A stretch of 64,000 nucleotides of DNA. It comes from Halorubrum depositum. GTDB lineage: Archaea > Halobacteriota > Halobacteria > Halobacteriales > Haloferacaceae. This document shows positions 25,541 through 34,411 of the stretch, in pieces. Numbering within the stretch: the first letter of the stretch is position 1; each line of letters begins with the position of its first letter. The notes below the pieces were generated by a model, which was not told where the DNA came from, searched no databases, and saw only the letters and a program-made list of their open reading frames with translations. The stretch spans positions 496,001 through 560,000 of the forward strand of contig NZ_VCNM01000002.1 of NCBI RefSeq assembly GCF_007671725.1, read 5' to 3'. Position numbers and translations under genes: made by a program.

Positions 25541-25610
25541 GTCGCCGTCGGCACGCTCCCGTCGCCGTCGGTACGCTTCCGTCGCCGTCGGCACGCTCCC
25601 GTCGCCGCCG
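25541..25610. repeat. 20-base tandem repeat in the aIF6-eL20 spacer
   Basis: Three head-to-tail copies of GTCGCCGTCGGCACGCTCCC occur at 25541-25560, 25561-25580 (two changes) and 25581-25600, followed by a partial fourth. The unit is not a multiple of three and no gene spans it in a credible frame. The spacer 25438-25723 holds nothing else except a CTTTTTAGG TATA-like box at about 25681-25689. Confidence 0.85.
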
Positions 25611-25723
25611 CGCCGAATCCTCCGGAATTCGCGGACTGCGGCCCGATCTGAGGCGTTCTCTTCTCGGCGTCGGCTCCTCGCTTTTTAGGAAGATACTTCC
25701 CTGTCCCTGCCGGATCGGAGAAC

Positions 25724-25900
25724 ATGAGTACCTACACGGTGAGTGGACGGTTCCAGAGTCGAGGCGACTACCAGCCGTTCACGAAGGATGTCGAGGCCGA
25801 GAACGAGGACCTCGCCCGCGAGCGCATCTACACGACGGTCGGGAGCCAGCACAACCGGAAGCGCACCCAGATCGAGATCGAGGAGGTGTCCGCGGCATGA
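25724..25900 (+). CDS. rpl20e: 50S ribosomal protein eL20 (LX/L18a)
   Basis: A 58-residue archaeal LX protein. SGRFQSRGDYQPFTKDVEAENEDLARERIYTTVGS and KRTQIEIEEV match the family from end to end. Its stop overlaps the prefoldin alpha start (ATGATG arrangement), the standard archaeal order eL20-pfdA-ftsY. Confidence 0.95.
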   Translation: MSTYTVSGRFQSRGDYQPFTKDVEAENEDLARERIYTTVGSQHNRKRTQIEIEEVSAA

Positions 25901-26343
25901 TGGGCGGCGGACAACAGCAGCTCCAGCAGCTCTCCCAGGAGCTGCAGGCGCTCGACGAGGAGATCGAAGCCCTCGAGGCGGAGATCGCAGACTACCGCGA
26001 GGAGCAGTCCGACATCGACGACGCGGTCGAGGCGATCGAGACGCTCGACACCGGCTCGACGGTGCAGGTCCCGCTCGGCGGCGGCGCCTACGTCCGCGCC
26101 GAGGTCCAGGACATCGACGAGATCATCGTCTCGCTCGGCGGCAACTACTCCGCGGAGCAGAGCGAGGGCGACGCCGTCGACGTGCTCCGGCGCAAGCAGG
26201 AGGCGCTCGACGACCGCATCGAGGAGACGGAAGAGGAGGTCGACGAGCTCGAGTCCGAGAGCCAGGAGCTCGAACAGCAGGCCCAGCAGATGCAACAGCA
26301 GCAGATGCAGCAGATGCAGCAGGGCCAGGGCGACGAGGAGTAA
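25897..26343 (+). CDS. pfdA: Prefoldin subunit alpha
   Basis: A 148-residue chaperone subunit with two long coiled coils (about 5-55 and 95-140) around a beta-hairpin core (TGSTVQVPLGGGAYVRAEV, EIIVSLGGNY). It forms the alpha2-beta4 prefoldin hexamer that hands unfolded proteins to the thermosome. The C-terminal end is an unusual Gln/Met-rich run (QQQQMQQMQQGQ) that extends the second coil. It overlaps eL20 by 4 bases; ftsY starts 8 bases downstream. Confidence 0.95.
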   Translation: MMGGGQQQLQQLSQELQALDEEIEALEAEIADYREEQSDIDDAVEAIETLDTGSTVQVPLGGGAYVRAEVQDIDEIIVSLGGNYSAEQSEGDAVDVLRRKQEALDDRIEETEEEVDELESESQELEQQAQQMQQQQMQQMQQGQGDEE

Positions 26344-26351
26344 GGTAGACC

Positions 26352-27479
26352 GTGTTCGACGGACTGAAAGACAAGCTCTCGGGGTTCCGGAAGGACGTCG
26401 AGGAGAGCGCCGACGTCGAGGAGGAGCCCGCCGAGGGCGACGAGACGACCCCCGACGAGTCGGCCCCCGACGAGACGACCGCGAGCGACGGCGTCGACGC
26501 GGGCGGTGACGCGGGGGCGGCCGCGACCGAAACCGAAGCGGGCGCCGACGCAACTGAGGAGCCCGCCGAGAGCGACGCCGGCGACGACGAGCCGAGCACC
26601 TTCCAGCGCGCGAAAGCGTTCGCGACGGGCCGGATCATCATCGAGGAGGAGGACTTAGAGGAGCCGCTGTGGAACCTCGAGATGGCCCTCTTAGAGAGCG
26701 ACGTGGAGATGAGCGTCGCCGAGCAGATCCTCGACACCGTCCGCGAGAAGATGCTCGGCGAGTCGCGCAAGCAGGTCGAGACGACCGGCGAGCTGGTCGA
26801 GTCGGCGCTCCACGACGCCCTCCTCGACGTGATCGCCGTCGGCCAGTTCGACTTCGAGGAGCGGATCGCGGCGGCCGACAAGCCCGTCACCATCGTCTTC
26901 ACCGGCGTCAACGGCGTCGGGAAGACGACGAGCATCGCGAAGCTCTCCGAGTGGCTCGCCGACCGCGGCTACACGTCGGTGCTGGCGAACGGCGACACCT
27001 ACCGGGCGGGCGCCAACGAGCAGATCGCGGAGCACGCCGACCGCCTCGACCGGGAGCTCATCTCCCACGACCAGGGCGGCGACCCCGCGGCCGTCATCTA
27101 CGACGGCGTCGAGTACGCCCAGGCCAACGACGTCGACGTCGTGCTCGGCGACACCGCCGGGCGGCTCCACACCAGCGACGACCTGATGGCGCAGTTAGAG
27201 AAGATCGACCGCGTCGTCGACCCGGACATGACGCTGTTCGTCGACGAGGCGGTCGCGGGCCAAGACGCCGTGAACCGCGCGAAGGAGTTCAACGACGCCG
27301 CCGAGATCGACGGGGCCATCCTGACGAAGGCCGACGCCGACTCCTCCGGCGGGGCCGCGATCTCGGTGGCGTACGTCACCGGCAAACCGATCCTCTTCCT
27401 CGGGACCGGACAGGGGTACGACGACCTCACGCTGTTCGACCCCGAGGAGCTCGTCGCGAGCCTGCTCGACGAGGAGTAG
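26352..27479 (+). CDS. ftsY: Signal recognition particle receptor FtsY
   Basis: A 375-residue SRP GTPase. An acidic N-terminal A domain (about 15-85) precedes the N domain helices and the G domain. In the latter are GVNGVGKTT (185-193), DTAGRL, TKADADSSGG and GTGQGYDDL. It docks ribosome-SRP complexes at the membrane for co-translational insertion. The GTG at 26352 is the only start that keeps the amphipathic FDGLKDKLSGF helix used for membrane contact. It closes the translation and secretion cluster. Confidence 0.97.
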   Translation: MFDGLKDKLSGFRKDVEESADVEEEPAEGDETTPDESAPDETTASDGVDAGGDAGAAATETEAGADATEEPAESDAGDDEPSTFQRAKAFATGRIIIEEEDLEEPLWNLEMALLESDVEMSVAEQILDTVREKMLGESRKQVETTGELVESALHDALLDVIAVGQFDFEERIAAADKPVTIVFTGVNGVGKTTSIAKLSEWLADRGYTSVLANGDTYRAGANEQIAEHADRLDRELISHDQGGDPAAVIYDGVEYAQANDVDVVLGDTAGRLHTSDDLMAQLEKIDRVVDPDMTLFVDEAVAGQDAVNRAKEFNDAAEIDGAILTKADADSSGGAAISVAYVTGKPILFLGTGQGYDDLTLFDPEELVASLLDEE

Positions 27480-27483
27480 TTCG

Positions 27484-27488
27484 CTTTT
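27484..27488 (+). terminator. T-run terminator after ftsY
   Basis: TTTTT four bases after the ftsY stop, in the gap between convergent genes, is the only T-run nearby and fits archaeal poly-T termination. Confidence 0.45.
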
Positions 27489-27492
27489 TCAG

Positions 27493-29109
27493 CTACCCCT
27501 CGCCGACCATCCGCTCTTCCTCGTCCCACTCGCGCTCGCGCAGCTCGTACTTCTGGATCTTCCCCGTCGCCGTCGTGGGGAGTTCGGCGACGAACTCCAC
27601 CTCGCCGGGCGTCTTGTAGTCGGCGACGCGCTCGCGGACGAACGCCTTCAGCTCCTCGGGCGTCGCGCCCGGGTCGTCGGGGTCGCCGCTCTCCGGGACC
27701 ACGAACGCCTTCGGGGTCTCGCCCCACCGCTCGTCCGGCGCGGGGATGACGGCGGCGTCGGAGACGACCTCGTGCTCGAAGAGGGTGTCCTCCAGCTCGA
27801 TCGAGGAGATGTTCTCGCCGCCGGAGATGATGATGTCCTTCTTGCGGTCCTGGATCGAGACGAAGCCGTCCTCGTCGACGACGGCCAGGTCGCCCATGTG
27901 GTAGTACCCCTCCAGCCGCTCGGAGAACGCCCGCTCGGTGGCCTCCGGCTTGTTCCAGTAGCGGTCCATCACCTGGTTGCCGCGGACGACGATCTCGCCG
28001 ATCGTCTCGCCGTCTGCGGGCACGTCCTCGCCGTTCTCGTCGACGACGCGCACGTCGGTGCCGAGGTAGCCGATGCCCTGGGTCTTCTTCACCGCGAAGC
28101 GGTCGGACGAGTCCGCGTCGAAGTGGCGCTTCGCGTCCGAGGTGGTGATGAGGGGGCCGGTCTCGGTCGCGCCGTACACGTGTTTGAGCTCCCAGCCGAA
28201 CTCCTCCTCGACGGTGCGGATCGTCGCCTCCGGCGGCGCCGCGCCCGCGGTCGCGACGCGCACGTCGCCGTCGCCGGTCGTCGCGCCGCCGTGCTCGGCG
28301 TAGTGGTCGCCGAGCATGTTGAGCACGGTCGGCGCCGCACAGAAGTAGGAGACGTCCTCCCCGCGGATCCGGTCGAACGCCTCGGCGACGTCGACCCCGC
28401 GGGTGCAAATGTGTCGGGCACCCATCCCCGTGATCGCGTAGATGTGCCCCCAGCCGTTGACGTGGAACATCGGGAGCGTCCAGAGGTAGACGTCGTCGTC
28501 GGTGATCTCCTGGTGGATCGCGATGAGGTACGCGTGGAGCGTCTCGGCGCGGTGGGTGCGGCAGACGCCCTTCGGGTCGCCGGTCGTCCCCGAGGTGTAG
28601 TTGATCGTGATCACTTCGTCCTCGTCCATCTCCGGGCGCTCGTAGGCGTCGGGGTCCGCGTCCGCGAGCGCCTCGTCGAATGACTCCCAGTCGCCCGCGA
28701 CCGTGTCGGCGTCGTTCGTGAGGAACGTCGCCGTCGGCACCTCGTCGCGGACCGCCTCGATCCGCGCGGCGTACTCGGCGTCGGCGTAGATCGCGTCGAC
28801 GCCGGCGTCCGAGAGCATGTACGCGAAGTCGTCCGGCGTGAGCCGGTAGTTCAGCGGGGTGTGCACCGCCCCGACCTGCATCGCGCCGTAGGCCGCTTCG
28901 AGGTGGTAGTGCGTGTTCGGGTCCAACACCGCGACGCGGTCGCCCTTCTCTATCCCGCGCGCCTGCAGCGCGGCCGAGAACCGGTCCGCGCGCTCGCCGA
29001 GCTCGGCGTAGGTGTACCGCGTCCCGTCGGTGGCGAGGACGGCCTCTTCGTCGGCGTAGTGCCGGCGCGCCCGATCCAGGAAGTCCGTCGTCAGTAGCGG
29101 TTTTCGCAT
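27493..29109 (-). CDS. AMP-forming acyl-CoA synthetase / fatty-acid-CoA ligase
   Basis: A 538-residue member of the ANL adenylating family. The phosphate-binding loop [12 protein letters not shown] begins at 171, followed by the FHVNGWG region, GATETGP, the hinge region LQDRKKD-like ([18 protein letters not shown]) and the C-terminal catalytic lysine in [13 protein letters not shown]. It activates a carboxylic acid with ATP and CoA, probably a fatty or branched acid; chain length cannot be read. The ATG at 29109 is preceded by a minus-strand TTTTATC box about 25 bases upstream. Confidence 0.92.
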   Translation of the reverse strand: MRKPLLTTDFLDRARRHYADEEAVLATDGTRYTYAELGERADRFSAALQARGIEKGDRVAVLDPNTHYHLEAAYGAMQVGAVHTPLNYRLTPDDFAYMLSDAGVDAIYADAEYAARIEAVRDEVPTATFLTNDADTVAGDWESFDEALADADPDAYERPEMDEDEVITINYTSGTTGDPKGVCRTHRAETLHAYLIAIHQEITDDDVYLWTLPMFHVNGWGHIYAITGMGARHICTRGVDVAEAFDRIRGEDVSYFCAAPTVLNMLGDHYAEHGGATTGDGDVRVATAGAAPPEATIRTVEEEFGWELKHVYGATETGPLITTSDAKRHFDADSSDRFAVKKTQGIGYLGTDVRVVDENGEDVPADGETIGEIVVRGNQVMDRYWNKPEATERAFSERLEGYYHMGDLAVVDEDGFVSIQDRKKDIIISGGENISSIELEDTLFEHEVVSDAAVIPAPDERWGETPKAFVVPESGDPDDPGATPEELKAFVRERVADYKTPGEVEFVAELPTTATGKIQKYELREREWDEEERMVGEG

Positions 29110-29223
29110 CGATCTATCATTATTTTTGATTGATAAAAGCGTTTGCGGCCGGCGCGAGGCGACGTCGCAGACGGTCGCCCCGGCGCCGCGGGGTTTTACC
29201 CGTCTCCCGCCGAGGATGAGCGT

Positions 29224-29433
29224 ATGAGCGACGGATCCGGTCGATCGACGTTCACGGACGGATACGTGGTCCCCATCTCCGGACTGCTGGCGCTGCTGTT
29301 CGCCCTCATGGCGGGATTGACCGCGGGCCGAGCGCTCTCCGGCGACCCCGCCGACGCGGTCCTCCCGGTCGCGTTCGCCATCGGTGCGGTCCTCGCGATC
29401 CGTTTCCGACAGCGACACGCCGGGTCGGAGTGA
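29224..29433 (+). CDS. Small two-helix membrane protein
   Basis: A 69-residue protein with two hydrophobic segments (VVPISGLLALLFALMAGLTAG and DAVLPVAFAIGAVLAIRF), a short polar N-terminus and a basic end. A GGGTTTTAC element about 30 bases upstream may be its promoter. Conserved-looking but of unknown function. Confidence 0.7.
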   Translation: MSDGSGRSTFTDGYVVPISGLLALLFALMAGLTAGRALSGDPADAVLPVAFAIGAVLAIRFRQRHAGSE

Positions 29434-29483
29434 GTCGGCCCCGCGGAGTGACCCGATTTCGAGGGCCTCGACCGCCGTCGAGG

Positions 29484-29491
29484 TATATAAA
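29484..29491 (+). promoter_or_regulatory. TATA box upstream of the initiator tRNA
   Basis: TATATAAA is the strongest TATA sequence in the region. It is 73 bases before the tRNA, so it would give a leader of about 50 bases. A weaker CCTTAACA at about 29532-29539 is placed for a start close to the tRNA itself. Confidence 0.5.
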
Positions 29492-29563
29492 TCGTGCGTG
29501 GCCGAATCGCACACGGGCGACGGGATCAGAACCCTTAACAGTCGCAACGGGTTTTGATACGAT

Positions 29564-29638
29564 AGCGGGATGGGATAGCCAGGAGATTCCGCCGGGCTCA
29601 TAACCCGGAGATCGGTAGTTCAAATCTACCTCCCGCTA
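29564..29638 (+). tRNA. Initiator tRNA-Met (CAU)
   Basis: A 75-base cloverleaf. The acceptor stem is AGCGGGA with TCCCGCT and a discriminator A. The anticodon arm is CCGGG-CTCATAA-CCCGG, and the T arm is GGTAGTTCAAATCTACC. The A-U first pair and the three G-C pairs next to the anticodon loop are the marks of an archaeal initiator tRNA. There is no intron and CCA is not encoded. Confidence 0.95.
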
Positions 29639-29819
29639 CTGTTCGATTGTCGACGAGTCCTCTTCGATGTTTGTCACCGAGAACGGTGCACTCGTCGACT
29701 ACGCGTGATGAACGTATGTCAAAAGTGATGAGTGACACTTTCCAAATCTCTTAATTACCGGCTCCGAGAAGGAGAAAGTTCTGTAGAGAATCCCACTGAA
29801 TGCTCAGTGGATGGACTCC

Positions 29820-30434
29820 TCACGGATTGTCGGCGTCAACGTGGAAGGTTCCAGAGGTGTCTGCTCCAGCGGGCAACTTACCATCAATTTCCACTTCAAC
29901 CCCAACCCCAATTCGCTCTCCGACGGGGAGGGGCTCTCTATTGTTAACTAGCGATGCACCGACGGAGGCACCTCCAGCACTTTTACTCGACACGAAAATG
30001 TCGTTTACAGTGACGTCTGTATCAAAACCACCCACACCGGTAATGGCAACATCAACTGTATCTTGCCCACCGTTCCGGATGAAGAATATATCCTCGAGTT
30101 CAGTAATAGAATCACTATTCAGCCGCTGCAGAGTGACATTAAGTTCATTGTCTCCTGAATTGGATATTTCGGAGTATTCGCCGTTCGGTTGTAGTTGAAG
30201 ATATGCATTCAGGTCACTTTCGATTGTACCATTTGCATCACGATCCACTAATTCAACGGCAAAAGCATTACTACCCATTGCAGCCGCCCCCCCCGGCGGC
30301 GAGCGATCCCATTCCGACCACGAATTTGCGTCGTTGCATTGGTTTGCTACCTCGTTGTGACGCGCCCGTTCACGAACGACGATGACTTCCGACGCCGATC
30401 CGTTGTCGCCGTCCGCGGGGCGTATTCCGCTCAT
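29820..30434 (-). pseudogene. DUF1102-like secreted protein, apparently missing its signal peptide
   Basis: A 204-residue open frame of lower GC than its neighbours. From residue about 48 it reads GGAAAMGSNAFAVELVDRDA, like the end of a signal peptide and the mature start of haloarchaeal DUF1102 (SipW-processed, flagellin-like) proteins. LNAYLQLQPNGEYSEIS, a beta-sandwich body and a terminal strand region follow. The first 47 residues (SGIRPADGDNGSASEV...) are hydrophilic and unlike a signal sequence, so the true 5' end seems to be lost or replaced. It could still be expressed from an internal ATG (residue 53) as a cytoplasmic remnant. Function of the family is unclear. Confidence 0.55.
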
Positions 30435-30801
30435 GAGGCGGGACCCCCTTTGGAATATACCGCCAGCGAAACCGAGAGGGAGTGTCTGTAAATGCGGAAT
30501 AGGATCTATGACAAGCGATCAAGGCCCCTTTGTCGAACTGCCTGAGTTTCTTTACATGGGCTTAACGCTCACGCGCCGAACACAAGAGATCATGAATGAG
30601 AGTATTCATTATTTTCTGTACAATTAATCCAGGGTGGGAGCTGTTTAGCGACGATAGCCATGGATCTGTCCGAATGATGTGTCATATCGAATATCTATCT
30701 CTCGACCGGCGGTAGAGGGGCTTTGTCATCGTTTCCGCGATCTATACTAAAGTGATACTCAATTGACCCTACTGGCGAGATGTGTGTAGGGGGGAGGGAG
30801 C
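30435..30801. other. AT-richer stretch without a supported gene
   Basis: Short frames exist but none has a recognisable product, haloarchaeal codon use or a convincing start. Together with 29639-29819 it forms AT-richer flanks of the DUF1102-like relic. AT-rich boxes at about 30745-30765 (ATCTATACTAAAGTGAT) probably serve as promoter of the next gene. Confidence 0.5.
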
Positions 30802-31416
30802 ATGGCTGAGGCACAGACAGAGACGAGTAACGCGGTCGACGGCGAGGCTGAGCTGCCGTCGAGAGAGGAAGCGGACTTCACCAGAGACGACGTCTTCGAA
30901 GTGCTCAGCAACCAGCGCCGCCGCTACGCGATTCACTACCTCAAGCGACGGAACGGGGAGTCCGTCACAGTCTCGGAGCTCACGGACTGGGTCGCGAGCT
31001 GGGAGTACGGGAAGGAGATCGACGCGCTCACCCACCGCGAGCGAAAGCGCGTGCGGAACGCGCTCCGACAGTTCCACCTGCCGAAGATGGACGAGTACGG
31101 GTTCGTCGAGTACGACTCCCGGCGCGGCGTCATTGAACTCACGGAGGCGGCCTCGGACGCCAACTTCTACGTCGACTCGCTGACCGGCCGAGACATCCCG
31201 TGGAGCGCCTACTACTGCGGGCTCTCCCTGCTCGGCGTCGTCTGCCTGCTCGGAATCTGGGCGAGCCTGTATCCGTTCTCGCTGCTGTCGCCGCTCCACT
31301 TCGGCGTCTTCCTCGTGACGGCGCTGTCGGTGTCGTCGGTGGGACACCTGTACGACAACTACTGTCGAATGCGACTCGGCGCGAGAAACAGGCCGCCCGA
31401 GGTCGATGAGGAATGA
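30802..31416 (+). CDS. Winged-helix membrane protein (DUF7344 type, from memory)
   Basis: A 204-residue protein. Residues about 25-115 form a winged helix of the kind found in many haloarchaeal regulators: DDVFEVLSNQRRRYAIHYLKRR, VSELTDWVASWEYG, RKRVRNALRQFHLPKMDEYGFVEYD. Two membrane segments follow (about 138-156 and 162-182), so it is a membrane-tethered DNA-binding protein. Its stop overlaps the next gene by 4 bases, which suggests joint action with the secreted product. Signal unknown. Confidence 0.8.
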   Translation: MAEAQTETSNAVDGEAELPSREEADFTRDDVFEVLSNQRRRYAIHYLKRRNGESVTVSELTDWVASWEYGKEIDALTHRERKRVRNALRQFHLPKMDEYGFVEYDSRRGVIELTEAASDANFYVDSLTGRDIPWSAYYCGLSLLGVVCLLGIWASLYPFSLLSPLHFGVFLVTALSVSSVGHLYDNYCRMRLGARNRPPEVDEE

Positions 31417-31856
31417 GTCGACGGAGACGCGTACTGCTGGTCGTCGCGCTCCTCGCCGTCACGGTGCTCGTGACGAGCACCACTGGTTTCAGCGCGACGG
31501 CGGCCGACCGGGACGTCTCCGTCGAAGTCGCCGAGGACCCGAACGCGTACTTGGGCTTCGACCAGACGCAGTATAGCACCGAAAACGTGACCGCGAACGT
31601 GAACGTTACCGAGAATCGTAGCGGAAACGAGACCGCGTACGTGGACGTGACGGTGGCCAACCAGTTCCCGACGGGAACGGAACTCACGACGGTCGCGGTC
31701 ACCGCCAACGGCACGTCGTCCGATCTCGCTCCGCTCGCGTCCGGCGAGGACGAGACGCACACGTTTTCGTCCGTCTCCTGTGGTGACCCGATCCGGATCG
31801 ATGCGTCCGGAGACGGCGTGGCCGTGCGTCTCGAACGGAGGGTGACATGTCGCTGA
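31413..31856 (+). CDS. Secreted beta-sandwich protein, DUF1102/SipW-substrate-like
   Basis: A 147-residue exported protein. The basic N-terminus and hydrophobic segment (RRRRVLLVVALLAVTVLVT) form a signal peptide ending near ATAADRDVSVEV. The mature part starts VEVAEDPNAYLGF, resembling the LNAYLQL start of the relic at 29820, and is rich in Asn-X-Thr/Ser sequons (NVTENRSGNETAY), so it is probably N-glycosylated. A single Cys pair occurs near the end. It overlaps the membrane regulator gene by 4 bases; together they look like a two-gene unit. Confidence 0.75.
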   Translation: MSRRRRVLLVVALLAVTVLVTSTTGFSATAADRDVSVEVAEDPNAYLGFDQTQYSTENVTANVNVTENRSGNETAYVDVTVANQFPTGTELTTVAVTANGTSSDLAPLASGEDETHTFSSVSCGDPIRIDASGDGVAVRLERRVTCR

Positions 31857-31988
31857 TCGGGGCTCCGACCCGGAGATGGAAGCGACCATTACATTCGTAC
31901 CGTCGGTCGTTAATTCGGTGTTAAGACCGTATCGCGCCGTATACCTAACCGTACAAACTGCTAACGTACTGCTCGATACGGTGACACG

Positions 31989-32165
31989 ATGACCGACTCG
32001 AACGATCGCTTCCGAATCCCCCGCGTGCCGGTCGAGATTCTCCGGTCGCTTCCGCGATACCTCCCGGGAACGGCGCTGAACGCTCCGAAGCGGAACGCGC
32101 TCGTCGTTCTCGTCTACGCCTTCGCGTTCCTCCTCCTCGCCGGAATACTCTGGACGGGTCTTTAA
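31989..32165 (+). CDS. Small single-pass membrane protein
   Basis: A 58-residue protein with a basic, proline-containing N-terminus (RIPRVPVEILRSLPRYLPG) and one membrane helix (ALVVLVYAFAFLLLAGILWTGL) at the C-terminus. No family recognised. It precedes the aIF2-beta gene by 77 bases but is probably independent. Confidence 0.65.
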   Translation: MTDSNDRFRIPRVPVEILRSLPRYLPGTALNAPKRNALVVLVYAFAFLLLAGILWTGL

Positions 32166-32242
32166 CCGCGGACGGACCAGAGGCCGCCTCGCGCCCTCCC
32201 GAACCCGGAAGCGATTTCCGTCGGCCCCGCCTTCCGTCGAGC

Positions 32243-32854
32243 ATGGACTACGAATCGAGCCTCGACCGCGCGATGGAGGAGGTACCGGACCTCGGCGGCT
32301 CCGACGAGCGGCTGTCGGTGCCCGACCCGGAGGCGCAGAAGGACGGCGCGTTCACCCGACTGACGAACCTCTCGGCGATCGCCGACGCGCTGAGCCGCGA
32401 CCCCGAGCACGTCCACTCGAAGATCCAGCAGGAGCTCGGCACCGCGGGCCAGTACGAGTCGGGCCGCGCCCGCTACAGCGGGAACTTCCGCGAGCGCGAC
32501 TTCCAGGCCGCGATCGACTCGTACATCGAGTCGTTCGTCACCTGCTCGGAGTGCGGCCTCCCCGACACCCGACTGGAGACGGAGAACCGCACCCCGATGC
32601 TCCGCTGTGAGGCCTGCGGGGCCTTCCGGCCGGTCGCGAAGCAGAACACCTCGAACACGCAGCGCCAGGAGGAGGCGATCGAGTCGGGCAAAACGTACGA
32701 GCTCGAGATCGTCGGCACCGGCCGCAAGGGCGACGGCGTCGCCGAGGTCGGCGAGTACACCGTCTTCGTCCCCGGCGCGCAGGAGGGCGAGACCGTGAAA
32801 GCGTACATCAAGAACGTCTCCGGCAACCTCGCGTTCGCCCGCCGCGAAGACTGA
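32243..32854 (+). CDS. eif2b: Translation initiation factor aIF2 subunit beta with TRAM domain
   Basis: A 203-residue protein. The conserved alpha/beta core (about 38-98) is followed by the zinc ribbon with Cys101, Cys104, Cys122 and Cys125. A C-terminal TRAM domain (about 145-203, YELEIVGTGRKGDGVAEVG, FVPGAQEGETVKAYI) is an addition found in haloarchaeal versions and absent from the classical factor. The core belongs to the aIF2 complex that brings initiator tRNA to the small subunit; the TRAM part probably adds RNA affinity. Confidence 0.95.
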   Translation: MDYESSLDRAMEEVPDLGGSDERLSVPDPEAQKDGAFTRLTNLSAIADALSRDPEHVHSKIQQELGTAGQYESGRARYSGNFRERDFQAAIDSYIESFVTCSECGLPDTRLETENRTPMLRCEACGAFRPVAKQNTSNTQRQEEAIESGKTYELEIVGTGRKGDGVAEVGEYTVFVPGAQEGETVKAYIKNVSGNLAFARRED

Positions 32855-32957
32855 CCGGGTCGACTCGTCCGGTTCTTATCGGACCGAGGCGCTCGCGATT
32901 TTACCTGACTCGTTCCGCAACCCGACCGTTTATCCGCGCGTTCGCGGATCGTGTGCC

Positions 32958-34133
32958 ATGGCGACACGCCTCCCCGCCGCCGCGTTCGACGACCGGCTCG
33001 CGGCGGTCCGCGACCGGCTCGCGGCAACCGACGCCGACGCCGCGACGTGGTTCGGCGCGACCGCGATCGAGTACCTCACCGGCTTCCACCACATCCAGAC
33101 CGAGCGCCCGGTCGTCCTCGCGGTGACGGCCGACCGCGTCGAGATCACGGTCCCGCGACTGGAGGTCGAGCGCGTCGAACCGAATCCCCGGATCGGCGCC
33201 GTCCACCACTACTTCGACTACCCCGGCGGCGACCCGATCCGCGTCGCCGTCGAGATGCTGAACGGGCTCGACGTCGACCGCGCGGCGACCGACGCCGACG
33301 GCGCGCCGGGCGTGATGGGGTACGAGGGCCCCGCGCTCTCCGAGTTCGTCGACGTCGAGACGCAGTCGTGGATCGACCGCATGCGCTGGGAGAAGTCCGA
33401 CGCCGAGGTCGACCTGATCCGCGAGTCGGCCAAGTGGGCGAACCTCGGTCACCGCTATCTCGCCGACTTCTCCGAGCCCGGCGCGCACCCGGCGACCGTC
33501 TCGCAGCGCGCCTCGACGGAGGCGTCGCGGGCGATGCTCGACACCTTAGGCGACGCGTACAGCGTCCGGGTCCGCGGCGGCGGTCCCGTCCACGCGGGCT
33601 ACATCTCCGGCAGCGAGACCGCGCTCCCCCACGGCCACACCCCGAACGAGCGGCTCGCCGAGGGCGACGTCCTCGTCACGGGCGCGACCGCGGACGTCGA
33701 CGGCTACCGCTCCGAACTGGAGCGGACGATGTTCGTCGGCGACTACTCCGACGAGCAGGAGCACTACTTCGAGCTGATGCTGGAGGCGCAGACCCTCGCG
33801 ATCGACGCGCTCGGGCCGGGCGTCCCGGTGGCCGAGGTGGACGAAGTCGTCTGGGAGTACTTCGAGGAGCAGGGCGTGACAGATCTCGCGCGACACCACG
33901 TCGGTCACAACATCGGGCTTGGTGCCCACGAGCCGCCGTACATCGACCGCGGCTGGGGCGACCGATACGACGGCGACGACGCGGTGATGGCTCCCGGACA
34001 GGTGTACACGATCGAGCCCGGCCTCTACACCGACGAGTACGGCTACCGCCACTCGGACACGGTCGCGATCACCGAGTCGGGGACGGAGACGCTGACGCAC
34101 TTCCCGCGCGACATCGACGCGAACGTGGTGTGA
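32958..34133 (+). CDS. M24-fold (Xaa-Pro peptidase/creatinase-like) protein lacking metal ligands
   Basis: A 391-residue protein with a creatinase-type N-terminal domain (1-150) and a pita-bread C-terminal domain. In metal-dependent M24 peptidases five residues bind two metals. Here they read Thr241 (for Asp, in VTGATADVDGY), Glu253 (for Asp, SELERT), His317 (GHNIGLGAH), Glu353 (IEPGLY) and Ser366 (for Glu, RHSDTVAIT). Three of five are changed, as in non-metal creatinase relatives, so a true aminopeptidase is doubtful. It may hydrolyse a small amidino or amide substrate, or be a binding protein. Single gene. Confidence 0.85.
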   Translation: MATRLPAAAFDDRLAAVRDRLAATDADAATWFGATAIEYLTGFHHIQTERPVVLAVTADRVEITVPRLEVERVEPNPRIGAVHHYFDYPGGDPIRVAVEMLNGLDVDRAATDADGAPGVMGYEGPALSEFVDVETQSWIDRMRWEKSDAEVDLIRESAKWANLGHRYLADFSEPGAHPATVSQRASTEASRAMLDTLGDAYSVRVRGGGPVHAGYISGSETALPHGHTPNERLAEGDVLVTGATADVDGYRSELERTMFVGDYSDEQEHYFELMLEAQTLAIDALGPGVPVAEVDEVVWEYFEEQGVTDLARHHVGHNIGLGAHEPPYIDRGWGDRYDGDDAVMAPGQVYTIEPGLYTDEYGYRHSDTVAITESGTETLTHFPRDIDANVV

Positions 34134-34134
34134 G

Positions 34135-34287
34135 CTACTTGACCCGCCCGACGACGATCCGGTGACCCGTCTCTTTGGTGTGCTTCCGCTCCAGATCGGT
34201 CGCCTCGTCGCCGTCGTCGTACAGACGCTCGACCGAACACTCCCGGCAGACGACGTGGTACTTCGGCTTTTGCGCTGTGGAACTCAT
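34135..34287 (-). CDS. Small CxxC protein
   Basis: A 50-residue basic protein, MSSTAQKPKYHVVCRECSVERLYDD... with one CREC pair and a conserved-looking HTKETGHRIVVGRV end including two His. A zinc site from the Cys pair plus His residues (C-x2-C...H...H) is plausible. It belongs to the group of small haloarchaeal zinc-finger proteins of unknown function. ATG at 34287 is chosen because the upstream extension is not protein-like. Confidence 0.75.
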   Translation of the reverse strand: MSSTAQKPKYHVVCRECSVERLYDDGDEATDLERKHTKETGHRIVVGRVK

Positions 34288-34411
34288 ACATCCGGGCACG
34301 CGCCGTCGTGACCTAGTTAAACGCATCGTACCGCGGTTTAAGCAATTGTTAGTTGACCGTTTCAGGGCCGCAACGCCGCGCATCACTGCAGCCCGCCGCA
34401 GGGGTTCGGAG

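Noticed and set aside
30382-30627. 81-residue plus-strand frame in the AT-richer stretch
   Set aside because: It begins inside the DUF1102-like frame on the other strand, has no recognisable domain and no promoter or ribosome-binding site.
29564-30801. Attachment-site duplication of the initiator tRNA 3' end
   Set aside because: I looked for a second copy of the T-arm and acceptor sequence downstream and found none, and there is no integrase gene.
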